The notes: generated by a model not told the origin, from the sequence alone. A stretch of 6,784 nucleotides of DNA from Candidatus Daviesbacteria bacterium (GCA_016186985.1 JACPKO010000019.1:1-6784), one strand, 5' to 3'; shown: positions 1 to 6,121, counted from the stretch's first letter. Translations and numbers: made by a program.

Positions 1-1
1 A

Positions 2-127
2 AACTTAAACCACCCTGCTGCAAACATTCCTGCAGCTTCACCGGCCTTTTCAGGCTGCAAAATAGATGTTGCGGGTGACTGTTATGATCTGGATAGCGGT
101 TTCGGATTTGCCAATTCCGGCCTTTAA
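2..127 (+). CDS. 3' end of an unidentified gene (partial, possibly exported protein)
   Basis: An open frame enters from the left edge and stops at TAA 125-127. The 41 readable residues are rich in Ala, Pro, Ser and Gly at first (AANIPAASPAFSG) and end in CKIDVAGDCYDLDSGFGFANSGL, with two Cys. The other two forward frames hit stops within this stretch (4-6 and 76-78), so this is the only one open across it. I do not recognise a family. The composition resembles linker and tail regions of exported proteins, which suits the secreted-protein genes that follow. The downstream promoter at 130-158 begins almost immediately after the stop, so this gene probably ends a separate transcription unit. A chance open frame of this length is possible, so confidence is moderate. 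Confidence 0.55.
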   Translation, partial: NLNHPAANIPAASPAFSGCKIDVAGDCYDLDSGFGFANSGL

Positions 128-129
128 CA

Positions 130-158
130 TTGACAAACTACTTCAGCTTACATATTCT
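130..158 (+). promoter_or_regulatory. Sigma-70-type promoter for the secreted-protein operon
   Basis: A perfect -35 hexamer TTGACA (130-135) is followed after exactly 17 bases by a -10-like TATTCT (153-158). Transcription starting about 7 bases downstream would leave a leader of only about 4-5 bases before ATG at 170, with no Shine-Dalgarno sequence. This supports the start chosen for the 170-1063 gene. It is the best -35 in the window. Confidence 0.6.
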
Positions 159-169
159 TAAACTACACA

Positions 170-1063
170 ATGAAATATGCCAGGCTTTCTACAACCTCAA
201 AAATATACCTTCTGACCCTACTTTTTATTTTTGGTCTTTTGTTTATAAATAAGACTGCATTCGGACAATCCCCCTCTCCTTCCCCTTCAAAAATAAGCCA
301 GGAAAGGCTTGCAGTTATGAAACGCTATCTCAGCTGGATTGACTCCGGCAAATATGGAGAATATTCAAAAGATTTAGGCAAAAGAACTTTAGGCGAATTT
401 AAATCCTTCCTTTCAAGAGTAACTCTGGAAGACACCGGCTGCCTTAAAGAGACAGAGAAAGACAAACTTTCCTCATGCAAAGGGAAAATTAAATTTGATT
501 ATAAACTCGCTAAAAAATATAACCGTGTTCTGAAATATTTACAGATTGAGGAAGGAAAACCCAATCTTTGCGTTAAAGCAGATTTAGGGGTTAATAGCGG
601 ACTTAAGGCGCGGGGATTGACTGTGTACCTTTGTACGGATAATAAGGGTCAAAAACAAACCCGTGTTGCAGACGGCTTCGGAGGGCTCCTAAAACTTTCT
701 CCTGAAGATGAAAAACGGCCCGAACTGCAGATTTTAAACCTGCCTCCTAAAGAATCATTTGATATTTTAACTAAAAAGCTTGCCCTGACTTCTCCATCAG
801 GTCAGATAAGCGCCTCTCCGAATCCATGTATTATTCCGAAAGGCGCGAAATTTTGCGGCGAAGTCGAGGTTGAGTGGGATGTAAGCGACGAGACTTCTGA
901 TCCTGTTGAGGTAAAAACAAAGGGCGGTAAGTTCATTGAGAAATCAAGGAACGGAAGCGCAGATATTTTGGATATTGGTCCTTCCGGTGAAACATTTATT
1001 CTTTATTCATTAGGAAGAAAAATAGGCGAAGTTGTTGTAAAAACTGTCCAAAATGAAAATTAG
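170..1063 (+). CDS. Secreted or membrane-anchored Cys-rich protein, Ig-like C-terminal domain, unknown function
   Basis: Seen in the 297-residue protein: a short basic N-terminus, a hydrophobic segment at about residues 12-27 and a possible signal-peptidase site near AFG-QS (31-33), then an SPSPSPS linker (34-40). Residues 41-205 are a charged globular region with Cys91, 103, 134 and 155. Residues 206-297 look like a small beta-sandwich: SASPNPC and KFCGEVEVEWDVS precede strands ending in GETFILYSLGRKIGEVVV, with Cys220 and Cys229. Six Cys outside the cytoplasm suggest three disulfides. The C-terminal pattern resembles Ig-like modules of bacterial surface proteins, but I cannot name a family. 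The ATG is supported by the promoter just upstream. The stop overlaps the next gene by 11 bases, which indicates an operon of surface proteins. No enzymatic motif is visible. It could also be a pilus- or envelope-associated accessory protein. Real gene: very likely; function unknown. Confidence 0.85.
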   Translation: MKYARLSTTSKIYLLTLLFIFGLLFINKTAFGQSPSPSPSKISQERLAVMKRYLSWIDSGKYGEYSKDLGKRTLGEFKSFLSRVTLEDTGCLKETEKDKLSSCKGKIKFDYKLAKKYNRVLKYLQIEEGKPNLCVKADLGVNSGLKARGLTVYLCTDNKGQKQTRVADGFGGLLKLSPEDEKRPELQILNLPPKESFDILTKKLALTSPSGQISASPNPCIIPKGAKFCGEVEVEWDVSDETSDPVEVKTKGGKFIEKSRNGSADILDIGPSGETFILYSLGRKIGEVVVKTVQNEN

Positions 1064-1424
1064 TAAATCCGAAATTCGAATTTCGAAATTCGAAACAAAT
1101 TCGAATATATTAAATTCAAATACTCAATTGTTGCTTCGTGCTTCGTGCTTCGTGCTTCGAATTTTTTCTCAAGGGGGTTTCTCTTCCCTTGCATTTGTAA
1201 CCGTTCTTGGCTTAGTGCTGGCAGCTGTACTCGCATTAGTCGGTACAGGAACAATTAAGCTTCCCGGAAATTCTAAAATCCCGATCAGTCCTATTCCTGT
1301 TTCAGATCCTGTTGAAGATGATGAGGCCTGCAACGACCCTTACAATGCCGACTGCGAGAATGAAATGGGAAACCCTGAGGATTTGACTCCTGAGGAAATT
1401 CAAAAAGCGCTTAAAGAAAATTAA
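1053..1424 (+). CDS. Small single-pass membrane protein with a repeat-derived N-terminus
   Basis: The 123-residue frame has three parts. Residues 1-37 (MKISKSEIRISKFE... to LLLRASCFVLRIF) are translated from a low-complexity repeat element, not from normal coding sequence. Residues 38-66 (SQGGFSSLAFVTVLGLVLAAVLALVG) form one transmembrane helix. Residues 67-123 are Pro-rich, then acidic, with a Cys pair at 93 and 101 and a helix-like tail (LTPEEIQKALKEN). The GF(S)-hydrophobic segment faintly recalls a type IV prepilin N-terminus, but Glu5 and a clear basic leader are absent, so this is only an analogy. ATG 1053 overlaps the previous gene by 11 bases and has no Shine-Dalgarno sequence. In-frame GTG at 1152 (also inside the repeat) or TTG at 1128/1131 could be the true start, giving about 90-98 residues. 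The next gene begins 4 bases after the stop, supporting translational coupling. Function unknown; the membrane and C-terminal part is more trustworthy than the N-terminus. Confidence 0.65.
   Translation: MKISKSEIRISKFETNSNILNSNTQLLLRASCFVLRIFSQGGFSSLAFVTVLGLVLAAVLALVGTGTIKLPGNSKIPISPIPVSDPVEDDEACNDPYNADCENEMGNPEDLTPEEIQKALKEN
1071..1161. repeat. AT-rich heptamer-periodic repeat element inside a coding region
   Basis: A perfect 14-base palindrome GAAATTCGAATTTC lies at 1071-1084. TTCGAA occurs at 1075, 1082 and 1089 (7-base spacing), and again at 1100 and 1156. At 1133-1160 the heptamer GCTTCGT is repeated three times in tandem, followed by GCTTCGA. From memory, similar TTCGAA/GCTTCGT-type repeats are dispersed in CPR genomes, usually between genes. 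Here the element covers the 5' part of the frame starting at 1053. Whether it is a mobile palindromic repeat or local slippage expansion cannot be told from one copy. Confidence 0.7.
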
Positions 1425-1428
1425 AAGT

Positions 1429-3189
1429 GTGGATGAAATTTTTGACCGTATCAAAAACATTAAAATAACCAGGAAGGACTTATTCCTTCCTCTTGTCCTG
1501 ACTGAAATTTTAGGCATACTGGTTTTAATCTGGTTTTTAAGGGTTCCCCTATCCCAAAAGTTTTTAGCATCCGCTCCAAAAGCCTATTCCGTTGTTTCGT
1601 TAAATCCGCAAAAAAGATATCTGATTTCCCAAAACGATTTTCTCACTGGAAAAGCCATACCTGATACTCAAATCAAAATTCAAATAAGCCCCGGCAATTT
1701 CAGGAGCACTGCATATTCAGATTCCACCGGTAACTGGTCGTGGCAAATTCCTCTTCACTTATCAACCGGTGTTTACAGGATCAGCTATTTGAATATTGAT
1801 AAAAGCCAAAAGGAGGTTACAACCCAAAGTTATAAATTCAAAGTCCGTTTTAATATTCCTTTGTTTAATTTACTATCATCATTTTGGCTAAAGGCCGGCA
1901 ATTTTTTTAGTCTGCGCCCGTCTTATGCACAAGCTATCTCCTCTAATTTATACGGCATAGGCGCCTTACCTTATCCAAATAAACCGATTTCGCTTACTGA
2001 AAGCGAAAGATCCAGGCTTATAAACTATTTTCTCCCTTATGCTTATTCTGCAGCTAAAATAGTTGGTTCTGACTGGAGACTTATGGCAATGTGGGCCAAA
2101 AAAGAGGTTGAACTTGTAAATTTTTTTGATAATTGCCTTGACGGAAATAAAGATTTTGGGCGGGATGCTGATTTGAGCCAGAATACCCCTTGTACTGGCT
2201 GGGTAAAAGATGGTGCCCCGAATTGGCAGGTTGGCTGGGGGGTTTATCCGTACCAATGGATTGACTTTATATCCGAAGCAATCGCGGTGATGAGACCGGG
2301 TGAATCCATACAGCAAATCGGCCAGCGCGTAATTGATGAGTCCAGCGATATAAACAGATATGCACAGAGCGGAAATGCCAGATTCCAGCCTCCTAATGAT
2401 CCGATAACTAATCCTGAGTTCTTCCCTGACAATATTTCCCTTAATGAAATAATAGAGGGTGCCAAACCTGTCGGTGAAGGCGATAGAAGCCGGACTTGCC
2501 GTGTTGAAATTAACAAAAATAGCGATCCTAGCCAAGACCCTAAAGATTGCAACATGCGTCAGCTTTTAGGTATTTTAATGAAAGATCCGGCAATTTCCGC
2601 CTATTTTCTGGCCTTAAACTGGAAGGGCGTGACCCAGTCAAATGTTAACTCCGAGATAGACCGGCAGGGCGGATATAACCTGCAGGAAGTTTCAAACATA
2701 CTCTCCGGCATTGAGGAAGCTGCCGGCGGTATAGATCTGGAATCTCTGATTCAAACCCCCCAAATAACCATTCCGGTTGCACAAGGACAGGATAACGGTT
2801 ATGTATATATCTGGCCGGTTGTTTACAAGGAAGGAAGCTGGATTGATGTTTTATATGACCAAAAAGTATTAGTTGCAGTTATCCCTCACGGGACTGATCC
2901 CAGAAATTATGATTTCCCGCCTGATGAAAATTGGGTAGAAACCAGTTCAGGTTCTCCAAACCAAATCAATATTTTAGCAGGAGGGCTAAACTGTGTTCCT
3001 GACTGCAATGTATATCTGGGCAGTGCTGAGGTTGCATATTATCCGCAGGATTACGATCTTTGCGCTATATTAAAACCTGTTTTTTACCCTGTGGTAGTCT
3101 CAACATCATGTATACAGCTTTCCGAAATTGTTGATCCTAATACTCCGCTTGATACAGCCTATCAGATCCCGGAAAACGAACAATTTTAG
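1429..3189 (+). CDS. Membrane-anchored extracytoplasmic protein with Ig-like domain and possible lysozyme-like domain
   Basis: 586 residues from a GTG start 4 bases after the previous stop; the next in-frame Met is near residue 219, well past the N-terminal anchor, so GTG is the only sensible start. Seen in order: a short basic cytoplasmic end; a transmembrane helix at about 18-37; an Ig-like beta domain at about 52-140 (pattern TGKAIPDTQIKIQI...DSTGNWSWQIP...LSTGVYRISY); a second hydrophobic stretch at 142-161 followed by SYAQA; then a large region at about 185-440 with Trp-rich motifs SDWRLMAMWAKKEVEL and GWGVYPYQWIDF and several Cys; and a C-terminal beta-rich region with CVPDC. The helix carrying Glu226 (KKEVEL) followed by GWGVYPYQW loosely resembles the catalytic-Glu helix and following motif of lysozyme or lytic transglycosylase folds. 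That would fit cell-wall trimming during assembly of a surface structure, but it is inference. It is the last gene of the three-gene unit, and its stop overlaps that of alr. Confidence 0.85.
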   Translation: MDEIFDRIKNIKITRKDLFLPLVLTEILGILVLIWFLRVPLSQKFLASAPKAYSVVSLNPQKRYLISQNDFLTGKAIPDTQIKIQISPGNFRSTAYSDSTGNWSWQIPLHLSTGVYRISYLNIDKSQKEVTTQSYKFKVRFNIPLFNLLSSFWLKAGNFFSLRPSYAQAISSNLYGIGALPYPNKPISLTESERSRLINYFLPYAYSAAKIVGSDWRLMAMWAKKEVELVNFFDNCLDGNKDFGRDADLSQNTPCTGWVKDGAPNWQVGWGVYPYQWIDFISEAIAVMRPGESIQQIGQRVIDESSDINRYAQSGNARFQPPNDPITNPEFFPDNISLNEIIEGAKPVGEGDRSRTCRVEINKNSDPSQDPKDCNMRQLLGILMKDPAISAYFLALNWKGVTQSNVNSEIDRQGGYNLQEVSNILSGIEEAAGGIDLESLIQTPQITIPVAQGQDNGYVYIWPVVYKEGSWIDVLYDQKVLVAVIPHGTDPRNYDFPPDENWVETSSGSPNQINILAGGLNCVPDCNVYLGSAEVAYYPQDYDLCAILKPVFYPVVVSTSCIQLSEIVDPNTPLDTAYQIPENEQF

Positions 3190-4307
3190 ATAACCACCCT
3201 TTTTGTGGACTCCGCAATATGGATTAGCATTTCGTGAGGCAAAATTTTTCCTTTTTTAGAAAGCTCAACGACTGAATTAGGGTCTTTGGGATTATCTGAA
3301 AAAATTACCACTTCCTGCCCTATAAAAGGCTGTTTTACGTTAGTTAAGTCAATAGTCGTAATATTCATGCTTACGAGTCCTACAATGGGACATTTAACCT
3401 CACTTACCGTAACAACACCCCTGTTTGACAGCCTTCTGTCCACGCCGTCATTATAGCCAAGAGGCAATACTCCGACAGTCATATCTTTATCCGCAACAAA
3501 CGATCCGTTATACCCCACCTTATCACCCTTTTTAATTTTTTTGATCTGGACAATTGTTGAGGTATGTTTCAAAACTGGACGCCCCCAATCAATCCCATAT
3601 ATTGCCCTTCCAACCCTCATTAGATTACACTCGGCTGTTAATTCATTCAGTAATCCATAACTTCCACCTAAATGAAACCAGATATCAGCCTTCCAACTCC
3701 GAGTTGTCAAGCTAAATTGTTGATAGAGCTTTTTGGCTTTTTGAAAATTCGCAAGCTGCATTTTAGTTAAGGCTGAGTCAGGATTTGCAGGATCTGCCAG
3801 ATGCGACATAATTCCTTCAATTGTTACATTGCTCAATTGTTTCATTGCTTTTAAGAAATCTTCCAGCTCATTCATTGATACCCCTTCTCTATGCATCCCT
3901 GTATCAACAAAAATATGCACTTTCGAACCTTTTTGGTACTCGTTTAGTACTTGTGCGTGCTCAAGGTCATAAACTGCAAAAGAAAAAGGCAGTTTTTTAA
4001 CGCTTAAGCTTTTTGGGTGAATATATCCCATTATCAAAATTGGGGTTCTGGCTTTAGCTTTTTTAAGCTGAAATGCTTCATATAAAGAATCAACACAGAG
4101 AAATGGAGTATCAACCATATCCAAAATCTCCCCTACGAGCCTGATTCCGTGCCCATAAGCGTTAGACTTTAAAACAGGAGCAATCTTAATTTCAGGATTA
4201 ATACCGGTAAGCTCTTGATAATTATTAATCAACCTGCCCCTGGAGATGGTGATTAAGTTTAAGGGCGTAAAGGGTTTTTTGATTAGTCTTTTGAGAATCG
4301 AAAGCAT
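3186..4307 (-). CDS. alr: Alanine racemase (PLP-dependent)
   Basis: Interconverts L- and D-alanine in the cytoplasm to supply D-Ala for peptidoglycan. Numbered from the start at 4307 (373 residues), the PLP-lysine motif PVLKSNAYGHG places the Schiff-base Lys at 47. FVDTGMHREGV (Arg140), MRVGRAIYG (Arg231), the catalytic-Tyr region VGYNGSF (Tyr266), LPLGYNDG and the late VGLVSMN motif all follow in family order, as an N-terminal barrel and then a C-terminal beta domain. Length is normal. A longer frame begins at ATG 4370, but its extra 21 residues (MLINKQVSRLSKVSKICYHS) lie over the divergent promoter and do not look like family sequence. The 4307 start, MLSILKRLIKKPFTPLN, has an extended -10 ending 6 bases before it, so I prefer it. 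Small departures: the usual MD in the late motif is MN, and the usual NS in HLANS is GS (HLGGS). The stop codon overlaps that of the convergent gene by 4 bases. Confident identification. Confidence 0.95.
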   Translation of the reverse strand: MLSILKRLIKKPFTPLNLITISRGRLINNYQELTGINPEIKIAPVLKSNAYGHGIRLVGEILDMVDTPFLCVDSLYEAFQLKKAKARTPILIMGYIHPKSLSVKKLPFSFAVYDLEHAQVLNEYQKGSKVHIFVDTGMHREGVSMNELEDFLKAMKQLSNVTIEGIMSHLADPANPDSALTKMQLANFQKAKKLYQQFSLTTRSWKADIWFHLGGSYGLLNELTAECNLMRVGRAIYGIDWGRPVLKHTSTIVQIKKIKKGDKVGYNGSFVADKDMTVGVLPLGYNDGVDRRLSNRGVVTVSEVKCPIVGLVSMNITTIDLTNVKQPFIGQEVVIFSDNPKDPNSVVELSKKGKILPHEMLIHIAESTKRVVI

Positions 4308-4313
4308 GAGTGA

Positions 4314-4343
4314 ATGATAGCAAATTTTTGATACCTTTGATAA
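4314..4343 (-). promoter_or_regulatory. Probable alr promoter, extended -10, leaderless layout
   Basis: On the - strand, TGCTATCAT (4314-4322) is an extended -10 (TGN plus TATCAT). It ends 6 bases before ATG at 4307, so transcription would begin at or next to the A of ATG. A weak -35, TTATCA (4338-4343), lies 18 bases upstream of the hexamer. No Shine-Dalgarno is present. This is the main reason for preferring the 4307 start over 4370. Confidence 0.5.
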
Positions 4344-4352
4344 CCGTGATAC

Positions 4353-4381
4353 TTGTTTATTAATTAACATTGTGTTAAAAT
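4353..4381 (+). promoter_or_regulatory. Probable promoter of the ACT-domain gene, leaderless layout
   Basis: TTGTTT (4353-4358) and TAAAAT (4376-4381) are separated by exactly 17 bases. The -10 is extended by TGT (4373-4375). It ends 6 bases before ATG 4388, which predicts a transcript with no or almost no leader. The -35 matches the consensus only in its TTG half, which suits an extended -10 promoter. Confidence 0.6.
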
Positions 4382-4388
4382 ATTAACA
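4364..4388. promoter_or_regulatory. Candidate operator: three TTAACA half-sites over the promoter and start
   Basis: Three copies of a 6-base half-site occur in alternating orientation: TTAACA (4364-4369), 3 bases, TGTTAA (4373-4378), 4 bases, TTAACA (4383-4388). Half-site starts are 9 and 10 bases apart, about one helical turn. The array covers the spacer, the -10 and the first base of the start codon of the ACT gene, where a bound repressor would block initiation. It lies in the shared regulatory region with alr. The background is AT-rich, so chance is not excluded. Confidence 0.45.
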
Positions 4389-5035
4389 TGATTACAGTTC
4401 CGCAGGTTGTTGAAGAAATGTTAAAACAGTCTCCCATTATTTCCGAGTCTGTAGAGGAGGGACTGGTTAATTATTCCAGTTTAGCCCGTAAACTCCAACC
4501 CGAAATAGAACAAAAATTGTATAAAAGCGTGACTTTAGGCTCAATCATTATGGCTTTAAAAAGGCTTAAAATCGTTTCTTCAAAAAATAACCGGCTGGGC
4601 GAAACCCTGGCAAAAATTACTGACCTTTCCATGCGCTCGAATCTGGTCAGCCTGACCTTTACCAATTCCCCTACGCTTTTCCAAAACCAGTCGAAACTTT
4701 TAGACGTGGCTTCCAAAACCCCAAACAGTTTCCTGACTATTTCTCATGGAATATACGAGACTAGCATTTTTATCAGTAAGAATTTGCTTGAGGAAGCCGA
4801 CGAGATATTCAAAAACGAAACAAACCAACTCCGAACCGAAGGATTGTCTTCCATTACCTTAATTCTACCCAAAGAAGCTATAGACACACCGGGAATCCAC
4901 TATTCGGTTTTTAAAAGGCTTTTTAGTCAGGGTATTAATGTTTTTGAGACCGCGAGTTCTTATACAGAACTTACAATCTTTTTATACTCAAAGGATACTG
5001 AACGGGCTTTTGCAGTGATAAAAAAGCTGAATTAA
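4388..5035 (+). CDS. ACT-domain protein with helical, possibly HTH-like N-terminus; putative amino-acid-responsive regulator
   Basis: 215 residues, no signal peptide or membrane helix, so cytoplasmic. Residues 1-62 are helical (VVEEMLKQSPIISESVEEG, NYSSLARKLQPEIEQKL, TLGSIIMALKRL), like a winged-helix or HTH module in which NYSSLARKL would be a recognition-type segment. Residues about 80-145 form an ACT-like unit (LVSLTFTNSP, FLTISHGIYETSIFISKNLLEEA). Residues 153-215 are a clear ACT pattern: SSITLILPKEA, then PGIHYSVFKRLFSQGINVFETASSYTELTIFLYSKDTERAFAVIKKL. ACT domains commonly bind amino acids and control enzymes or regulators. From memory, similar stand-alone proteins in archaea and CPR are often auto-labelled aspartate kinase, yet there is no kinase domain here. 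The gene is divergent from alr across an 80-base shared region with operator-like half-sites, so autoregulation and control of alr is a reasonable but unproven idea. Regulatory role: inference. Confidence 0.8.
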   Translation: MITVPQVVEEMLKQSPIISESVEEGLVNYSSLARKLQPEIEQKLYKSVTLGSIIMALKRLKIVSSKNNRLGETLAKITDLSMRSNLVSLTFTNSPTLFQNQSKLLDVASKTPNSFLTISHGIYETSIFISKNLLEEADEIFKNETNQLRTEGLSSITLILPKEAIDTPGIHYSVFKRLFSQGINVFETASSYTELTIFLYSKDTERAFAVIKKLN

Positions 5036-5036
5036 G

Positions 5037-5070
5037 AATTACTTTCCTCCGGCGCAGTTCTCGCAATGAG
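5037..5070. repeat. Degenerate dispersed palindromic repeat between convergent genes
   Basis: Read on the - strand this begins CTCATTGCGAG, continues through GCGCCGGAGG and ends GTAATT. The ends ATTGC and GTAAT can pair with one G-U. It resembles the CATTGCGAG...GCAATC family of short palindromic intergenic repeats known from many bacteria, from memory. It fills almost all of the 44-base gap between the ACT gene and gap. It may act as a weak bidirectional terminator, but no T-run is present. Confidence 0.4.
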
Positions 5071-5079
5071 TGTTAAAAA

Positions 5080-6114
5080 TTAAGCAGATGAGGAGATCTT
5101 ATTCCCTACGTTAATCACTTGCTCCACAAGCCTATTACTGTAACCCCACTCATTGTCATACCAGGCAAAAACTTTCAGAAGATCCCCATCTACTAGCTGG
5201 GTCAGGCCTAAATCCACTATCGACGATTCACTCCTGCCGATAATGTCGGATGAAACAAGAGGTTCTTCAGTCACCGCCACAATCCCCTTCCAGTGATCGG
5301 AATTGGCAGCATCCTTGAAAGCCTGGTTTACCTCCTGAGCAGTGGTTTTGGTCTTAAGCAGCAAGGTGAAATCAGTGATTGAACCAACAAGGGTAGGTAC
5401 GCGGATTGCACGGCCGTCAAAAAGCCCTTTAAGTTTTGGGATTACCTCGGTTGTGGCAATTGCAGCACCAGTGGTTGTAGGAATAATATTTATAAGTCCC
5501 GAGCGGGCGCGGCGCAAATCCCCTGATTTCCCTCCCGGAGGCGAACCGTCCACTAAGTTTTGTTCAGCGGTAACGGAGTGGATTGTAGTCATTAAGGCTT
5601 TGGCAATCCCGAATTTTTCCTCAATGATCGCGGCAACCGGGGCAATACAGTTAGTTGTACAGGAAGCGTTATTGATGAGCTCCTCTCCATTATATTGATT
5701 ATGGTTAACACCGATTAAAAATGTGCCTACATTGCTGCTTTTAGACGGAGCTGATAGTATGACTGCTTTGGCTCCAGCATCTAAATGCTGTTTCATTCCC
5801 TCTTCGTCCGTAAACCTCCCGGTACACTCAATTACGATGTCAACATCATATTTTTTCCAGGGTAGATTCGCCGGCTCCTTCTCCCCGGCTAACGGGTAAG
5901 CCTTGCCGTCAACGATCAAACTGGTTTCATCAAAGCTAATTTGTTTACCCCATTGTCCGTATGCGCTGTCATATTTTAAAAGATGGGCCAAGATTTCCGG
6001 TTTGGAAAGGTCATTAATTACTACTATTTCTACAGTATCTGAATGTTTCTCCAGGGCTACTTTAAAAGCACTCCTGCCAATGCGGCCGAATCCATTAAGG
6101 GCGACTTTAATCAT
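5080..6114 (-). CDS. gap: Type I glyceraldehyde-3-phosphate dehydrogenase
   Basis: Oxidises and phosphorylates glyceraldehyde-3-phosphate to 1,3-bisphosphoglycerate in glycolysis (reversible), cytoplasmic, normally a tetramer. The 344 residues are close to family length. Rossmann motif NGFGRIGRSAFK is at 7-18, with Asp35 (VVINDL) where NAD-using enzymes carry an acidic residue. The catalytic motif is NNASCTTNCIAPV with Cys152, and the partner His179 is in TTIHSVTAEQ. The phosphate-binding region RRARSGLINIIPTTTGAA (from 201) and WYDNEWGYSNRLVEQV near the C-terminus are intact. The S-loop between Gln185 and DLRRAR reads NLVDGSPPGGKSG, about five residues longer than the usual form ending PHK. 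I believe this variant is common in CPR enzymes, but NAD versus NADP preference cannot be settled. Start ATG 6114 sits 7 bases after an extended -10 and lacks a Shine-Dalgarno. No other glycolytic gene is adjacent. Confidence 0.97.
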   Translation of the reverse strand: MIKVALNGFGRIGRSAFKVALEKHSDTVEIVVINDLSKPEILAHLLKYDSAYGQWGKQISFDETSLIVDGKAYPLAGEKEPANLPWKKYDVDIVIECTGRFTDEEGMKQHLDAGAKAVILSAPSKSSNVGTFLIGVNHNQYNGEELINNASCTTNCIAPVAAIIEEKFGIAKALMTTIHSVTAEQNLVDGSPPGGKSGDLRRARSGLINIIPTTTGAAIATTEVIPKLKGLFDGRAIRVPTLVGSITDFTLLLKTKTTAQEVNQAFKDAANSDHWKGIVAVTEEPLVSSDIIGRSESSIVDLGLTQLVDGDLLKVFAWYDNEWGYSNRLVEQVINVGNKISSSA

Positions 6115-6121
6115 TCAATTT

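Noticed and set aside
1133..1160. CRISPR-like array
   Set aside because: The heptamers are directly tandem without spacers.
1060..1254. A - strand open frame of 64 residues over the repeat
   Set aside because: It is largely translation of the repeat element and the reverse of the membrane helix; no start signal.
1195..1255. Type IV pilin identity for the 123-residue protein
   Set aside because: GF plus a hydrophobic helix is suggestive, but Glu5 and a basic prepilin leader are missing.
1966..2555. Two - strand open frames of 189 and 103 residues
   Set aside because: They lie antisense inside the 586-residue gene, whose domain-like sequence and operon context are convincing; they show no recognisable domain.
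4308..4370. N-terminal extension of alanine racemase to ATG 4370
   Set aside because: It covers the promoter and half-sites of the divergent gene, has no ribosome site, and the residues do not look like family sequence; the ATG at 4307 has a well-placed extended -10.
5342..5698. A + strand open frame of 118 residues inside gap
   Set aside because: It is antisense to highly conserved GAPDH motifs, including the catalytic Cys region.
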